Positions 37,801 through 48,960 of a stretch of 64,000 bases of DNA are shown here, piece after piece. The translations under genes and the position numbers were made by a program. Each line of letters opens with the position of its first letter. Position 1 is the stretch's first letter. The stretch is from Nissolia schottii. Taxonomy: Eukaryota > Streptophyta > Magnoliopsida > Fabales > Fabaceae. The DNA lies in NCBI GenBank assembly GCA_003254905.1, contig QANU01076562.1, positions 766,124-830,123 of the forward strand, given 5' to 3'. The notes under the pieces are model-generated. The model was not told the DNA's origin. It searched no databases and saw only the letters and a list, made by a program, of their open reading frames with translations.

Positions 37801-39767
37801 GCATTTCGTGCTCCGGTAAGAACTTAAACCATGTACAAGAGTATATTCTTATTAATGGAAATGTAGTTTCCAATCTTCAATATATTTTAAACTAGCAAAA
37901 ATATTTGACAAATGAGTGATTGAATGAAATAGGACATGGCTGGGCTTATTAATAAAATAAACAGATCCTCCATTTCTCCATTGCCAATTGTTTATTCTTC
38001 CGCACTGTAAGTAACTTCTTCAAACCATTACCAGTCACACCACTGTCATAACATGCGCTTTTGATCAATGATTTAAATCATTTTTCCCTAAAGTTAATAC
38101 AAATATATTTAAGCCAATCAAAATTTCTCCCTATATATTTCATTGTAATGATTAAATTGAAAGATGACTTACATGTGCCAGGAAACAACTTGTCAAGAGC
38201 ATGCTGAGGAAAAACCCAGAACATAGACCAACAGTAAGTTCGAGCTTTTCTTGGGTAATTAATTTGAATGGAAGCGATGATTGATTTTGCTTCTCTTTGT
38301 TGACAGGCAGCTGAATTGTTACGGCACCCTCATTTACAACCTTACGTTCTCCGCTGTCAAAATGCATCGTCTAATATCCTTCCAGTATACCCCTTAGTTA
38401 ACTCAAAGGATAAAACAAGAAAATCTTATAAATCAAGTGGTGGGAAGGACCATAGGGACAAAGATGCGGGATTACTGAATCGTTTGGAACGAATTCATCC
38501 AATTGAGGGAAACGGAGATGTGCAACGAAGCAATCTTCCAAGTGATGGCGAGCTAACGGTCTCGACCAGTGCAGAAGACAACCTTGAGACCAAGATGGTT
38601 GATCTTACCAGCTACATAGCGGAATCTTCTACTAGTATTAGTGGCTCAAAAGATGGGTCAACAACATCTGACTCAACCATTTGCAGTGTGTGCAAGGACC
38701 CAGACTTTAAAGTTAGACCTCTGAAGGAAACAGTGAACAGTGAGATCACTTCAAAGAGTATACGAGACTCTCTGCATGAAGAACAAGGGTTTGCTGCTGA
38801 AATTCTTCAGAACTTAGAAGGGATTGACCTAAATTCAGTGACAGCAGAAGTTGAAGATGCTTTTCCCAGTGCAGCTTTTGATAATGCCAAAGCACAGAGA
38901 GAAGATGCCAAACTTGAGGACGCCAGAAAATCAACGACATCCAGTGCGGATAGTAGCATCACCGATAAAGATAAGTCCACCGACGAGGAACGGTCATCGC
39001 TAATTCTGCATCCTATTAGGGCTCAACATGATGCTGAATCTGGAAATGGCTTGAAGGAAAGTGAAAACCTTGATGAATCTAAACAAACAAACTGCTTGTC
39101 ATCGGACAGTAATGATACACTAGCAGTAAAGGATGAAAACGGACCAAAAACACACACAATCTGCTCTGCACATAAAGGAGACGATAATGCTGGTGCGGTT
39201 GATCAGACACCGAATGGCGTCTCATTGAGCATATTTACTTTGATAGGTAACGCTGATACACTTGCAGTAAAGGATGAAGACACATCAAAAACACACATAA
39301 TTTGCTCCACACATAAAGAAGACGATAATGCTGTTGCCGTTGATCAGACACCGAATGGCATTTCATCGAGCATACTTACTTCGAGTGGTAACGATGATAC
39401 ACTTGCAGTAAAGGATGAAGACAGACCAAAAGCACACATAATTTGCTCCACGCATAAAGAAGACGATAATGCCGCTGCAGTTGATCAGACACCGAACAGT
39501 GTCTCGTTGAGCATACTTACTTCGAGAGGTAGCGATGAAACAACCGAGTCCGCGTTGGATAGTCCTTGCCAGCAAAGAGCTGAGGCTCTTGAATCTCTGC
39601 TTGAGCTATGTGCTCAGCTACTTAAGCAAGAAAAGCTGGAAGAGCTTGCAGCTGTGCTAAGGCCATTCGGAAAAGAAGCTGTTTCATCAAGAGAAACAGC
39701 AATATGGCTGACAAAGAGCCTCATATCGTCCCAAAAGTTCAACAATCCTGGGAGTTCTCATCATTAA
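34848..39767 (+). CDS. NIMA-related Ser/Thr kinase, plant NEK5 type
   Basis: Thirteen exons: 34848-34969, 35411-35477, 36112-36177, 36291-36337, 36880-36925, 37009-37089, 37168-37210, 37303-37352, 37596-37677, 37766-37815, 37933-38006, 38182-38233, 38307-39767. All introns are GT-AG and the frame is kept through 746 residues. The kinase domain is at about 16-275: glycine loop GRGAFG (23-28), Lys45, HRD (139-141), DFG (159-161), then [20 protein letters not shown]. All catalytic residues are present. The C-terminus keeps the plant NEK signature [12 protein letters not shown] and [13 protein letters not shown]. Wording of the kinase and tail fits Arabidopsis NEK5 (At3g20860) better than NEK6. 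The linker is much longer than in that 427-residue protein and contains three 47-residue repeats (about 530-670). Plant NEKs act on microtubules and directional growth. Met13 is an alternative start. Confidence 0.95.
36624..36697. repeat. 37-bp tandem duplication in NEK intron 4
   Basis: Two adjacent copies beginning ACCATGG(T/C)ATCTTTCC with a single mismatch. Intronic, with no effect on coding. Confidence 0.8.
39114..39536 (+). repeat. 3 x 141-bp in-frame tandem repeat in the NEK tail
   Basis: Period exactly 141 bp (47 codons). Each unit opens DTLAVKDE and contains AVDQTPN. Units 2 and 3 are closer to each other (both with [12 protein letters not shown]) than to unit 1, pointing to stepwise expansion. 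Frame and open reading are conserved, so the repeat is probably translated; it is acidic, polar and likely disordered. Confidence 0.92.
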
Positions 39768-40202
39768 TTTATACATTTGTTGTAGGAAATGTGTATTTTT
39801 CAAATGTCACATAAGTTTGTTCCTTCGAGAGTGTTTTGTTTGGTTGAAGATTGGAGACTGGAAAGATGGAATCTCATATATATTGTTTCTTTGGTTGATA
39901 TAGTAAATGAAATAATTTATTTTGGTTTGGTTGGTAATTCATTGGTGTTTTTGCTTTAGGCTATAGCTATTGATCACAAAAAACAGAAGAAAGAAACTGT
40001 GAAACAAATTAATATTTCATTCAACAACAGTGATAATAGTACAATAGTACATGAACATCTATATCAATTTGCATCATTATTTATTTATTCTCTTAACCCA
40101 TATACACACACAAAGATACTGAATAGTCAGAAACTTTGGATCATGTAGCATTACTCTTACATATATAATGTCTTGGGCCTGGAGTCCTGTTCCTTGGCGA
40201 GC
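39768..40202. other. Convergent 3' ends
   Basis: Holds the 3' UTR of the NEK gene (plus strand) and that of the AGP peptide gene (minus strand). The two stop codons are about 430 bases apart. No other feature seen. Confidence 0.5.
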
Positions 40203-40376
40203 TTAGTGAAACAAGGCAAAGAAAGACAAAACGGAGGCACCAACCAAGGAGCCAACGAGGGGCGAGGCTCCACTGCTTGGGCCGGGGGCCGGAGCAGGAG
40301 ATGCTTCGGAGGCCAATGCCGCGCCCATGGAGGCAGCGATGACGAGGACTGCACAGGTGACCTTCTTCATGTCCAT
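40203..40376 (-). CDS. Arabinogalactan peptide, AGP23-like
   Basis: 57 residues. Signal peptide about 1-22 (MDMKKVTCAVLVIAASMG), a short mature stretch SEASPAPAPGPSSGAS with the alternating Ala-Pro that directs hydroxylation and arabinogalactan addition, then a hydrophobic tail LVGSLVGASVLSFFALFH, a GPI-anchor signal. Layout, length and the tail with GSLVGAS match Arabidopsis AGP23, a pollen-expressed peptide. An in-frame ATG lies 18 codons upstream, but starting at 40376 puts the signal peptide first and fits the family length. The mature product would be a glycosylated peptide of about a dozen residues on the outer plasma membrane. Confidence 0.85.
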   Translation of the reverse strand: MDMKKVTCAVLVIAASMGAALASEASPAPAPGPSSGASPLVGSLVGASVLSFFALFH

Positions 40377-41895
40377 GATGAATGGAATGTGAGTTAACCT
40401 GTTTTGGAGACCCGCTTGCTTGTTGATCAAGAAACTGTGTTATCAGTTTTATTATCTTTTGCTCTTGCAGGTCTAATAGAATAAGTGTATTTGCATGGAA
40501 TTTAAAGGAGGTGGACTTGAGTTATTTTGGGAAAACCCCTCTTATTTTGGTTGTGGAAATGGTCCTATTATGCGTACGATATTGCAAGGTTTCAGGGATT
40601 GATTCATGGGTTTTGGTCTCTCCCTATGCTTAGACAAGTTGAAATTAAACTTGAACCATTTAAATGTCACCGGAAATTGGTTTTTCTGCCTTTTTTAGTA
40701 CTCATGTTATATTTGTCATTTAGACAATTTGTTCCTAAACCTGTAAATGTTTTCACCTTTCTTTTCATTCCTACCATCTTTTTACTTATTGATGGGGTGT
40801 AATTAATAAACATTAACCATTGGCTTCTTAAATGCTACATATTAGCAATCTTCTATTTCACACATTTGTATTTTTTCTTTATGCCCCTCTTTGCATTCTT
40901 CCATTTGTATACATTTCTAATTAATCGTATATAAATGATAGTTTCATCACAATATAATGTAACTTCAAATTATTTCTATTATATTAAGTTATTAACTAAA
41001 TAATTTCTACATTTTATCTGCCGACGCAACTTATGAGTCTCAATTTAGTTGTATATTAATATAAAACTATGTAAGTATCAAGTTATGCGTGTATTAAAAT
41101 GAAATAAGTATAATGTATATTTATGTGAAAGTAATGTTATATAGAAAAATGTCAGAATTTTTTTTTATTTAACTTAATTATCTTTCTAACGACTCCTACA
41201 AATAATACTTTACAATAATATTTTCTTTCCTTCTTATTTTACTCCCAAAAATTTCAAGTGTTATCATGAAATTATGAGGAGGATAGTTAGACTAAACAAA
41301 ATCATGAGACTCTAGTATTACTCATGTTATATATAATGTCCAGCACACAAATTAATAACGCTTCTCTTAAATAAATGAATTAATTAAGTGGGTGAAAAAA
41401 GGAAAGGCTTTACTTAATTACAATTGGCTTCTCGAGGATGATATTTATTTCAATCTTTATTGCATATTCAGGTGAGAATCAGCTTTGAGAATGCGAGAAT
41501 GTGAGAATGAATTTTTAACCATTGAATTATATTTATATGACTAAGATTGAATCTTAAAAATGAAATACATTATACAAGAGAGAGAATGAATTAATGAACT
41601 GAAACTAATTTTGAGTTAGACTAAAAACCCTCTATCAACTTGATCATGTGTACTTTAATAAAGGTTATGATTGTACTTATAAATTCGTTACTCTCTCTCT
41701 CTCTTTAATAAATGTGTACTTTCATATAATAAATTGTATATTCTCTCTTGTTTTAAATATATTTTTAGTTTCTCATAAATTTTGAATTGTGTGTACGATT
41801 TTTAGTAAAAAAATTATAAAGGATAAAATACAAAATTTAAAATTTATGAGGAATTAAAAAATATGTAACCCTCTCTTAGTAAATGTAGTCATAAA

Positions 41896-41908
41896 TGTGG
41901 AAGAGAGC
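41896..41908. repeat. SINE target-site duplication, left
   Basis: TGTGGAAGAGAGC, identical to 42100-42112. Confidence 0.9.
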
Positions 41909-42099
41909 CTTTTTTTTTTTTCAGGTTGCCCGCCCGGTATCCAAGGCTTAGCCTTGACTGATCCGGGTCGACCCGGGTCGCGCACCTGGCTATGGCGGGT
42001 GAGTCTCCCAGCTGGGATAACTGCGTACACAAGGTTTCGAACTCGGGACCTTGCTTAAGCGATGTCAAGCCGCTTACCACTTGGACCAACCCCCGTTGG
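41909..42099 (-). mobile_element. tRNA-derived SINE
   Basis: Inserted in minus orientation, about 190 bp. Its 5' end carries a Pol III A-box-like GGTCCAAGTGGTAAGCGG and a B-box-like GAGTTCGAAACC; its 3' end is a run of A (seen as T at 41910-41921). It is flanked by a perfect 13-bp target duplication. Its GC-rich body stands out from the AT-rich surroundings. This is a complete retroposed SINE; the source tRNA cannot be named with confidence. Confidence 0.9.
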
Positions 42100-42112
42100 T
42101 GTGGAAGAGAGC
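42100..42112. repeat. SINE target-site duplication, right
   Basis: TGTGGAAGAGAGC, identical to 41896-41908. Confidence 0.9.
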
Positions 42113-43923
42113 TTATGATAGTTAATAAGACAACTCTCAAAATTAAAAGTATCAATTTACGTTTCTCACTAATTCAAATTAGGATTTCGTTATTTTGAAT
42201 TATTTATTTATTTTTTATGTGATCATTTTTATTATTATTATTATTTTCGTTTGACGAATTAAATTTTATAGGAAAAACTATTAAGGTAAGATTTATGCAA
42301 ATGAGATTTTGTTTCAAAATACATAGATAAAATTTGTATATAATTTATGAAAGAAATAATGTGCAATTTATGAATGTGAAAGCACACATTTATTAAAAAG
42401 AGAGAAATCAAGTTGTAATTATAAAATCTATTATTAAAGTGCATGTGAACATGTTGGTGAAAGAATTTTAGTCCAACTCAAAATGAGAAGATGTTATCCT
42501 CCACATAAATTTATGAAGGTTAACAAATCCTTATGCAAGCAAGCACCCGTCGAATGCATGCGCTTTAATTAGGATTGACATCATAACTTCAACGTCGTAG
42601 CACTAAGTTAAAGAAACACTTCACCATCAAAATGTCATAAATCATGATTATTCTATTTGGTTACACAATTTGCAATTCAAATTATTATCGCCTTGAATAG
42701 GCAGTAGTTAAATTTACTTTTCACAAGACTATATTCATATATTGGCTTTATATCAATGATTCTGATTTCTGACATGAATAGTTTAAACTGACCTAGATAT
42801 TTAATTCAGTCATTTTTCATATTTCTTGTTACATCTCTAAAGTAGCTACATCAAGTACACAAACATTAGTAAACAAAAAATAACCCTGTTTGTGCATCAT
42901 TATACTTAACCATCATTCTATTCTATTCCATCCTTCTCAATTCCCAAATGAAGCTAGAACTCTTCTCTTTAAGAAGCAACAAAGACATCATATTTGCAAC
43001 GCAGAGACTTGGAATTTCCTCAAAGCCTAAGGCACTATCGTTGCTATGTCAAGGGTGCTTCAGCTGGCCTGAAAGTGATTTCTCACCAAGCTGCAATGAA
43101 TTGTAAGAAAAGATAGCCTGCCAAGTAATTAATGCCAGTTTCCCTTTTCTGATACGCCCAGTAACTAACACCTTCACGGCATAGCAATTTCAGAAATTCT
43201 TACACATAGACTTAGAGCATGGTGTTGGATATACTCTTGATTATATATTGAATGATGCTTCAGTTTTCTCTTTTGGAGGATTCACTACTTAGACAATATT
43301 TGATTTCTATTCTAAGACAAAAAATATGGAAATAGTTAAACCCTAGAGACATGTCTTTATTGTCTCTCCTTCTTGGAATGACAAAAATTAGTTTAAAAAT
43401 TTTCTCAAAACAAATATAATTTTGATTTTGTTTTTGGTATCGTCTCATTCTTCAAATATATTTTTGTCTTCAGTGTCTCTGTTTTCTCTGTCTGAAGATA
43501 GGAACCAAATGATACGTTAAAGGTAAAATGACAATATGCATTTAGTCTAGAGCATACCCATCATGATGATACTCAATGACCACCTAAGAATTTGTATAAC
43601 AATTTAAGAATCAAATGAAATTATCAAGTATTCATATAGCATCAAATGAGATCATATATAATCATTTATACGATAAGATTTCAACTTTAGGTTGGTAACT
43701 AGTGAAATATTCATGTACAAGTAGTCAAAGTATATAATTATGAGGTTTAATAAACACCTAATAATTATTCTTTGGTAGTGAGAGGTAGTGGAATGCTCCT
43801 CTAACTATCTTTGATTGTTCTTGTGGGGTGTCAAATGCCTTAACCCAAAAGGCACTGTAACATTATGAATGGTTAAATGTTACCACTTACCAACTTGATG
43901 TTGATACATAGCCCTATCAAGTT

Positions 43924-43933
43924 CTATATAAAC
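43924..43933 (+). promoter_or_regulatory. TATA box of the small secreted peptide gene
   Basis: CTATATAAAC, a near-consensus TATA box about 110 bp upstream of the ATG at 44039; start expected near 43958. Confidence 0.6.
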
Positions 43934-44038
43934 TCAAGTGCTTGGACATTGTCATTGAACAATTCCATTCCCCCAAATTTCAGTCCCTTTGGTCACCTAT
44001 TTGTCCTAGTAACAAAAAAAATAAAATATTCTGTGAAA

Positions 44039-44248
44039 ATGGCAACACTCTTTGGTCACTTTGGAGCCCAATTCTTCATGGCAGTGATGATTGTGGGCTT
44101 GTTTTGTGTGACAAAATCAGTGGCACAAGATTCAGAGATTGCACCCACATCTCAACTGCAGGCTGGAGATGGGTTTGCTTTGCATGTTCCTGGGCTGGCC
44201 TTGTTCTTCTCTTTGTTGGCTTCTCTTGTGGCATTTAAGATCCAGTGA
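44039..44248 (+). CDS. Small secreted, probably GPI-anchored AGP-like peptide
   Basis: 69 residues. A hydrophobic signal peptide (about 1-29, ending SVAQ), a short polar stretch DSEIAPTSQLQAGDG, and a second hydrophobic segment to the C-terminus (LALFFSLLASLVAF) with nothing basic after it except one Lys. This is the layout of plant arabinogalactan peptides, but only a single Ala-Pro is present, so glycosylation would be sparse. The ATG at 44039 is chosen because upstream in-frame codons fall before or across the likely transcription start. A TATA box lies upstream, and AATAAA is found about 50 bp after the stop. An AG-peptide, or a small membrane protein, fits best. Confidence 0.7.
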   Translation: MATLFGHFGAQFFMAVMIVGLFCVTKSVAQDSEIAPTSQLQAGDGFALHVPGLALFFSLLASLVAFKIQ

Positions 44249-46169
44249 ACCTTGAAGGCCTTTTGGGCTTGATTTCTTGGGGGGTAATCATGTTAAATAA
44301 AATTCATATATGTTCATAATTATGATTATGATGAATTTAAAGGGTGGTTATTGTTTATTTTCCTTTATTATGCCTATTATAAATTGTACTGCCGTTTCTG
44401 GCATAGTATTAATAGATTATTAGCTTTATGATAAGTAACAGTATATACGTAATTTGCACAAGTGAGCTTTTATATGTAATTATTGTACCCATTGCCTATC
44501 TATGGAATTGGTGATCTATTTTTCTTTTATTAAATCAATATTCGTTGCTGCGATGCTTCGGAGAAAAGTTTTATAAATTGGATTCATAAGTAAAATTACT
44601 TGTGAGTCTAACTCATGAAACACACCCCCTAAAGCTAAATTTTTGTTTACTTCTAAAAAAGTTGATGGAAAAATACCAATTATCATGTATGCTTTCTAAT
44701 AGTAACGATCAAAACGATGTGAGTGATAAGGGGCTACTACAAGAATCTCAGCTTGGAGATCCACACATATTTAAGCATCTTACATTATTTAAACATGATT
44801 GTTTTCGTAGGAGAAAAACGGCTGCAGCGGGTATTGGGGTCTATTTCTTTATAATTTGTATTGAATAGTATCTAAAATGGGCTTCACGGTGGCCCGTAGT
44901 TGTAGAACAAAACTTCTCAACCGGTAAATTAATTGGGCCTATGGACAATAAAATGATGGACCAAGAAAACACTATAGCTAACCAAGCCCAAATACATTTA
45001 GTGTTGAAGAGTGTGGACCCAAAAATATTCAGGAGGAAGACCACAAAACGTGTGGATAAGAAAAAAAGGAAAAACCACAAGAAAAAAAAAAAGTACGACA
45101 AAAGAAAGTTAACACATGACCAAAAAAGTATTAACCAAAAAAATAAATAATAAAGAATAGAAGAATTTGAAAATTTTATTGCTTGTATATAATTTTTCGA
45201 AAAAGAAATGACACTTCCACTCCTACAGTAAGAGACACCATACCGACTCATGTATCATACATTATTTAATGAAATCTCAATAAAATTTATATTTTATTAA
45301 GATCTTATCTAATAATGAATAATATGTGAATTAACACAATGTCTTATATTATATGAATTCAAATAACACAATTTAAATAACACAACTCTTATAAAAAAAT
45401 AAATAAATAAATATATATATAGAACCAGTGTACATATACACTATGCATGTGTATCCAAAATACAGAAAAGATACATAAATTATCACATGACTGATTATCA
45501 TGCGTTGATAAATTAAAACCCCCCAAAAAACTATCAAATCATCATAGTAATTGTAATTATCCACTGCGATGCTATCTGATAGTAATTGTAATTGTCATTG
45601 TGGCTGGTTGTGATGTAGCATTGTGTGACTAAGTTTTTTCTTTTTACATTTTTTGGTCTCATAAAGTGTGTGTATATATATTGTAGATATANATATATAG
45701 TTATTTAATATCAAATAGTTGTCCAAAATCTAAACCTTATGAGCAATATTTAAAGTAGGGGTGTATATCGGGTGAACTAACCTGTCTAAGCCACCAAATT
45801 TGCATGACTCATTGCTTCTCATTGATTGGAAGGCGGGTTATTGAATTTTAAAATCGAATTGACTCGCTCATCTGACCAAGACTTTTTTTAATCTAATGCG
45901 ACCCAATTCGAAAAGAAAATCTCGATCACTCGTCCACCCGCTTGACTTGTTTGACAAGCCAACAAATCGACTCAAGGTGAATCACTCCATTCAAAATCAC
46001 ACAATAACTCGACTTGCCCAACTTGTCGTTGGGTTGGGTGATGTGGTAAATTATTCCAAAAAATTTGACTTGAATTGCTCAACAAACACCCCTAATCCAA
46101 AGCAATCTTGACAAGAATTACACATCCCAACCACAACAAATTGCAACCTCTATTACGGTAGTAGAACAT

Positions 46170-46520
46170 ATCGAGACTTGGTTTGATAATGCTGTAACTT
46201 TTTTAGAGTTTTCAAACTCTTTAATTCTCTAAAAGTTACTCTCAAAAAGTCATGACAATATTATTTGATAAAAGAATAAGAAAGTATTTCTCAATAAGCA
46301 CAATCTACTGGAGTAGTGTTTGGTAAATATAATATAAATCTAATCTTTATATCTAAAATTACTATAATAAACATAAACATTAAAGAGGGTAATAATCACC
46401 ATTAAAATATAAGGTTATATTAGTATTTTAACATTTAGAAAACACAAACTAACTCTAAAAAACTACTCATGAAAGCTCCTAAGATCATTCCTTAGCTTTT
46501 AAAAGCCAATAACAAAAGTA
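46170..46520. repeat. AT-rich dispersed repeat, copy 1
   Basis: Resembles 60840-61080 in the same orientation: both contain TCATAGCAATATT-like or TCATGACAATATT, then TCTCAATAA, then AACATTTA.A and a CTCCTAAGA block before CTTTTAAAA-CCAA. Divergence is high. Probably an old MITE family. Confidence 0.4.
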
Positions 46521-46552
46521 GGGGCACATACATGTTTATGGGATTTATATGG

Positions 46553-46848
46553 GTGAAATACGAAAATATGGGCTGTCCAGATAAATTACCAATGTATGGG
46601 GGGGAGGGGCTGAAATCGGCTGGGCATTGGCCGATTTCAGGGCAACCAAAAAAAAAATAAAATTAAAGGGGCTGAAATCGGCCCAGGGACAGCCGATTTC
46701 AGCCCAGCTAAAAATAAAAAAAATTAAAGGGGCTGAAATCGGCTCAGGGACAGCCGATTTCAGCCCCAGCTCCCACACATCCGTAATATTTCTCCCAGGA
46801 CCACATTTTCGCAAATAAAAGTGAAAGGGGCAATATATAGGTAAAAAA
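46553..46848. repeat. Hairpin-array repeat, copy 2
   Basis: Three consecutive hairpins, each with arm GCTGAAATCGGC or close and complement GCCGATTTCAG: 46609-46640, about 46669-46703 and 46731-46766, separated by A-rich spacers with AATTAAAGGGGCTGAAATCG. The right flank has CCACATTTTCG and GTAAAAAAACC as in the copy at 17205-17668. Frames read ADFSP-like peptides on either strand purely because of the palindrome. Confidence 0.7.
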
Positions 46849-47483
46849 ACCACAAAAGTACATCTGTTTTTTATTTACTAAACACAAAAATTAACTTATA
46901 TTGTTTTAAGAATAACAACGTCCCTTAAAAAAAAAAACTTTATCAAATCAAGTCTAGCCTCACCCGTCCAAGTGGCACAAAGCCCATTCCAGATACATAT
47001 TATTTACGGCACACCACATCAAAGTGGGGACAACATGTTTTCTATCTCAAACAAAGGGAATAAGCCCAGAGTCACAGAATTAACAGAAATCTTAGTTCCA
47101 CTTTATTTTCTTTTTTTCTTCAAAATAAAACTTTGTTCCCAATGAATGACTTTACACTCTCCAAAATCAAAATCCCATCATACACGTGACACACGGGGTC
47201 ACATGCACAGGTTTTTATTGATTTTTTTGGCCACACTCCATGTGCATTGTTTACATGTCAATTAATATATACAGCTGAAATCCATGGTTTTGATCTTACC
47301 ATCAAATGAAAGAGAATCCAATTTCAATGGTGTAATGTCATATACTACCACAATTCCCCAATGCCAAGCCATTTCAGGCAAGAACACCCCCAATTTCCTA
47401 AATCTTCATTTACGGTTTGTCATCATATGTGGCACATAAATTCCCTAGACATCCCCACTCTGAATCAGTTAATGTCAGGGATT

Positions 47484-47496
47484 GGGGGGGGGGGGG
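47484..47496. repeat. 13-base G run
   Basis: Homopolymer with G-quadruplex potential, or a common assembly error site. Confidence 0.8.
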
Positions 47497-47984
47497 TTTG
47501 AAACCAATAACTATAGTAACTTTGCCATCCATGCATGATTTCCAAAGAGAATGTCTGGTTTTATTCTTAAAGGTTTCCATTCGAAATATCCTAAATTCTA
47601 ATTAATTTGAATCGAGTTGAGTTAAGTCAATATATTATAGAATAATACATTTTGCCACAATATTTTTTCTCTCTCAATTCACAAGCCTTAAATTAGAGAC
47701 TTTATTATTTTTTTAAAAAAATGTCAAGTTACTTAAAACAACTTAAAGTCGTTAAAGTCAATAAAGAGAATGTCAGTTTTGAATGAGTTTTGGGACTACA
47801 ATGTTGGCATAAATTTTATGTCTTGTAAATATCATATATAAACTTGTGGAAGTCAATCAATTGGGGACTAAAGCTGTGTGTTAAATCCACTTTTTCCCCC
47901 TTCATAAGAGGGAAAATAAAAAAGGGGAGGCTTTGATTGGTTGCACAAAGATTTTATTGATAGGGTATGGGAAAGAGAGAGAGT

Positions 47985-47997
47985 GGGGGGGGGGGGG
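47985..47997. repeat. 13-base G run
   Basis: Second long G homopolymer about 500 bp downstream of the first. Confidence 0.8.
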
Positions 47998-48530
47998 TAA
48001 AGACACCTTCAGTTACGGAGGGAAGTGAAAGCAAAAGAAAGGGGAAAAAAAGGGAGCTCCATCCACTCAAGAATTGGACTGAGAAAAACTATTGAAGAGC
48101 AGAGCTTGTTGTACCTTTGTTATTTATCTGTTTATCGTGTCTAGCAAACTAGGCATAACAATCTCTATTGTTAGCAAAAGGAATAGATCCTTGTATAAAG
48201 CACATCATGTTCAAGAGAGGGTACGCATGATTTTCTTGCTGCACTATATCATACAGGGCAGTGTGGTTAGCTGTACATCAGTTTTGTTGTCATCGTATAA
48301 CCATCATATGATGTACATATAGTATATATAGCAGCATTGAATGTATAAATTTTTGCACCGACATGCACAAATTTTTTTTACACACGTGCGTAAACATTTT
48401 TTACATATGACATCAAATCAGATCGAATTTGCGATGCATTAAATAGTGAAAAGTAATTGCGGCGCTCTCTCTCTTACTCTCCACTCACACTCTAAGCACG
48501 TAAACTCATTTACTACCATGCACAAACATT

Positions 48531-48960
48531 TTAAAGTAGATGGCTAGATGCACAAACTTTTGAACTGACGTGCACACACTTTTTAACAAGCAAAAACAGA
48601 TAATAAGACGAAAATGAAACGAAAATGAAGAATAAGAAAATTTTGGTACTCAAGTCGCAAACTTTTGAACAAGAATGCACAAATTTTTGAACAATTAAAA
48701 ACAAAAAATATAAAGGAAACAAAACGAAAACGGATATAAAGAAGAAAATTTTGGTGCTCATGTGCACAAACTTTTGAACAAGAATGCACAAACTTTTAAA
48801 CAATCCGAAACAAAAAATATAACGGAAACGAAAATGAACACGAATACCTAAGAAATTTTGGTGCTCATTTGTACAAATTTTTGAACAATAATGCACAAAC
48901 TTTTTTATGCATATGCACAAACTTTTTAACAACCAGAAAAATTAAAAAATTGCACAAACG
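48531..48960. repeat. ~108-bp tandem minisatellite
   Basis: About four units. The marker TTTTGGTNCT begins at 48641, 48749 and 48856, giving periods of 108 and 107 bp. Each unit contains TGCACAAACTTTTGAACAA-like pairs followed by an A-rich block with GGAAACGAAAA. Units differ by scattered substitutions. The minus strand happens to be open for 133 codons across them. Confidence 0.85.

Larger units (their letters stand above)
40377..44038. other. Intergenic region with a SINE
   Basis: The first few hundred bases are upstream of the AGP23-like gene. A SINE with target duplications occupies 41909-42099. CT repeats lie near 41690-41706. Elsewhere the sequence is AT-rich; open frames at 42259-42444 and 43260-43448 lack any support. 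Confidence 0.6.

Noticed and set aside
38316..39767. Separate 483-residue gene starting at 38316
   Set aside because: The supposed start is an internal TTG codon; this is the last exon of the NEK gene, beginning at acceptor 38307.
41990..42099. tRNA gene
   Set aside because: A- and B-box-like motifs are present, but there is no cloverleaf; the A tail and target duplications show a SINE.
44941..45150. Lys-rich 69-codon frame
   Set aside because: A-rich low-complexity sequence without domain or promoter.
46545..46853. Open frames on both strands with ADFSP-like peptides
   Set aside because: Produced by the palindromic hairpin array; the mirrored reading on both strands is not evidence of coding.
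48531..48960. CRISPR-like array
   Set aside because: Units are 108 bp with no separation of constant repeat and unique spacer, and the DNA is from a plant.
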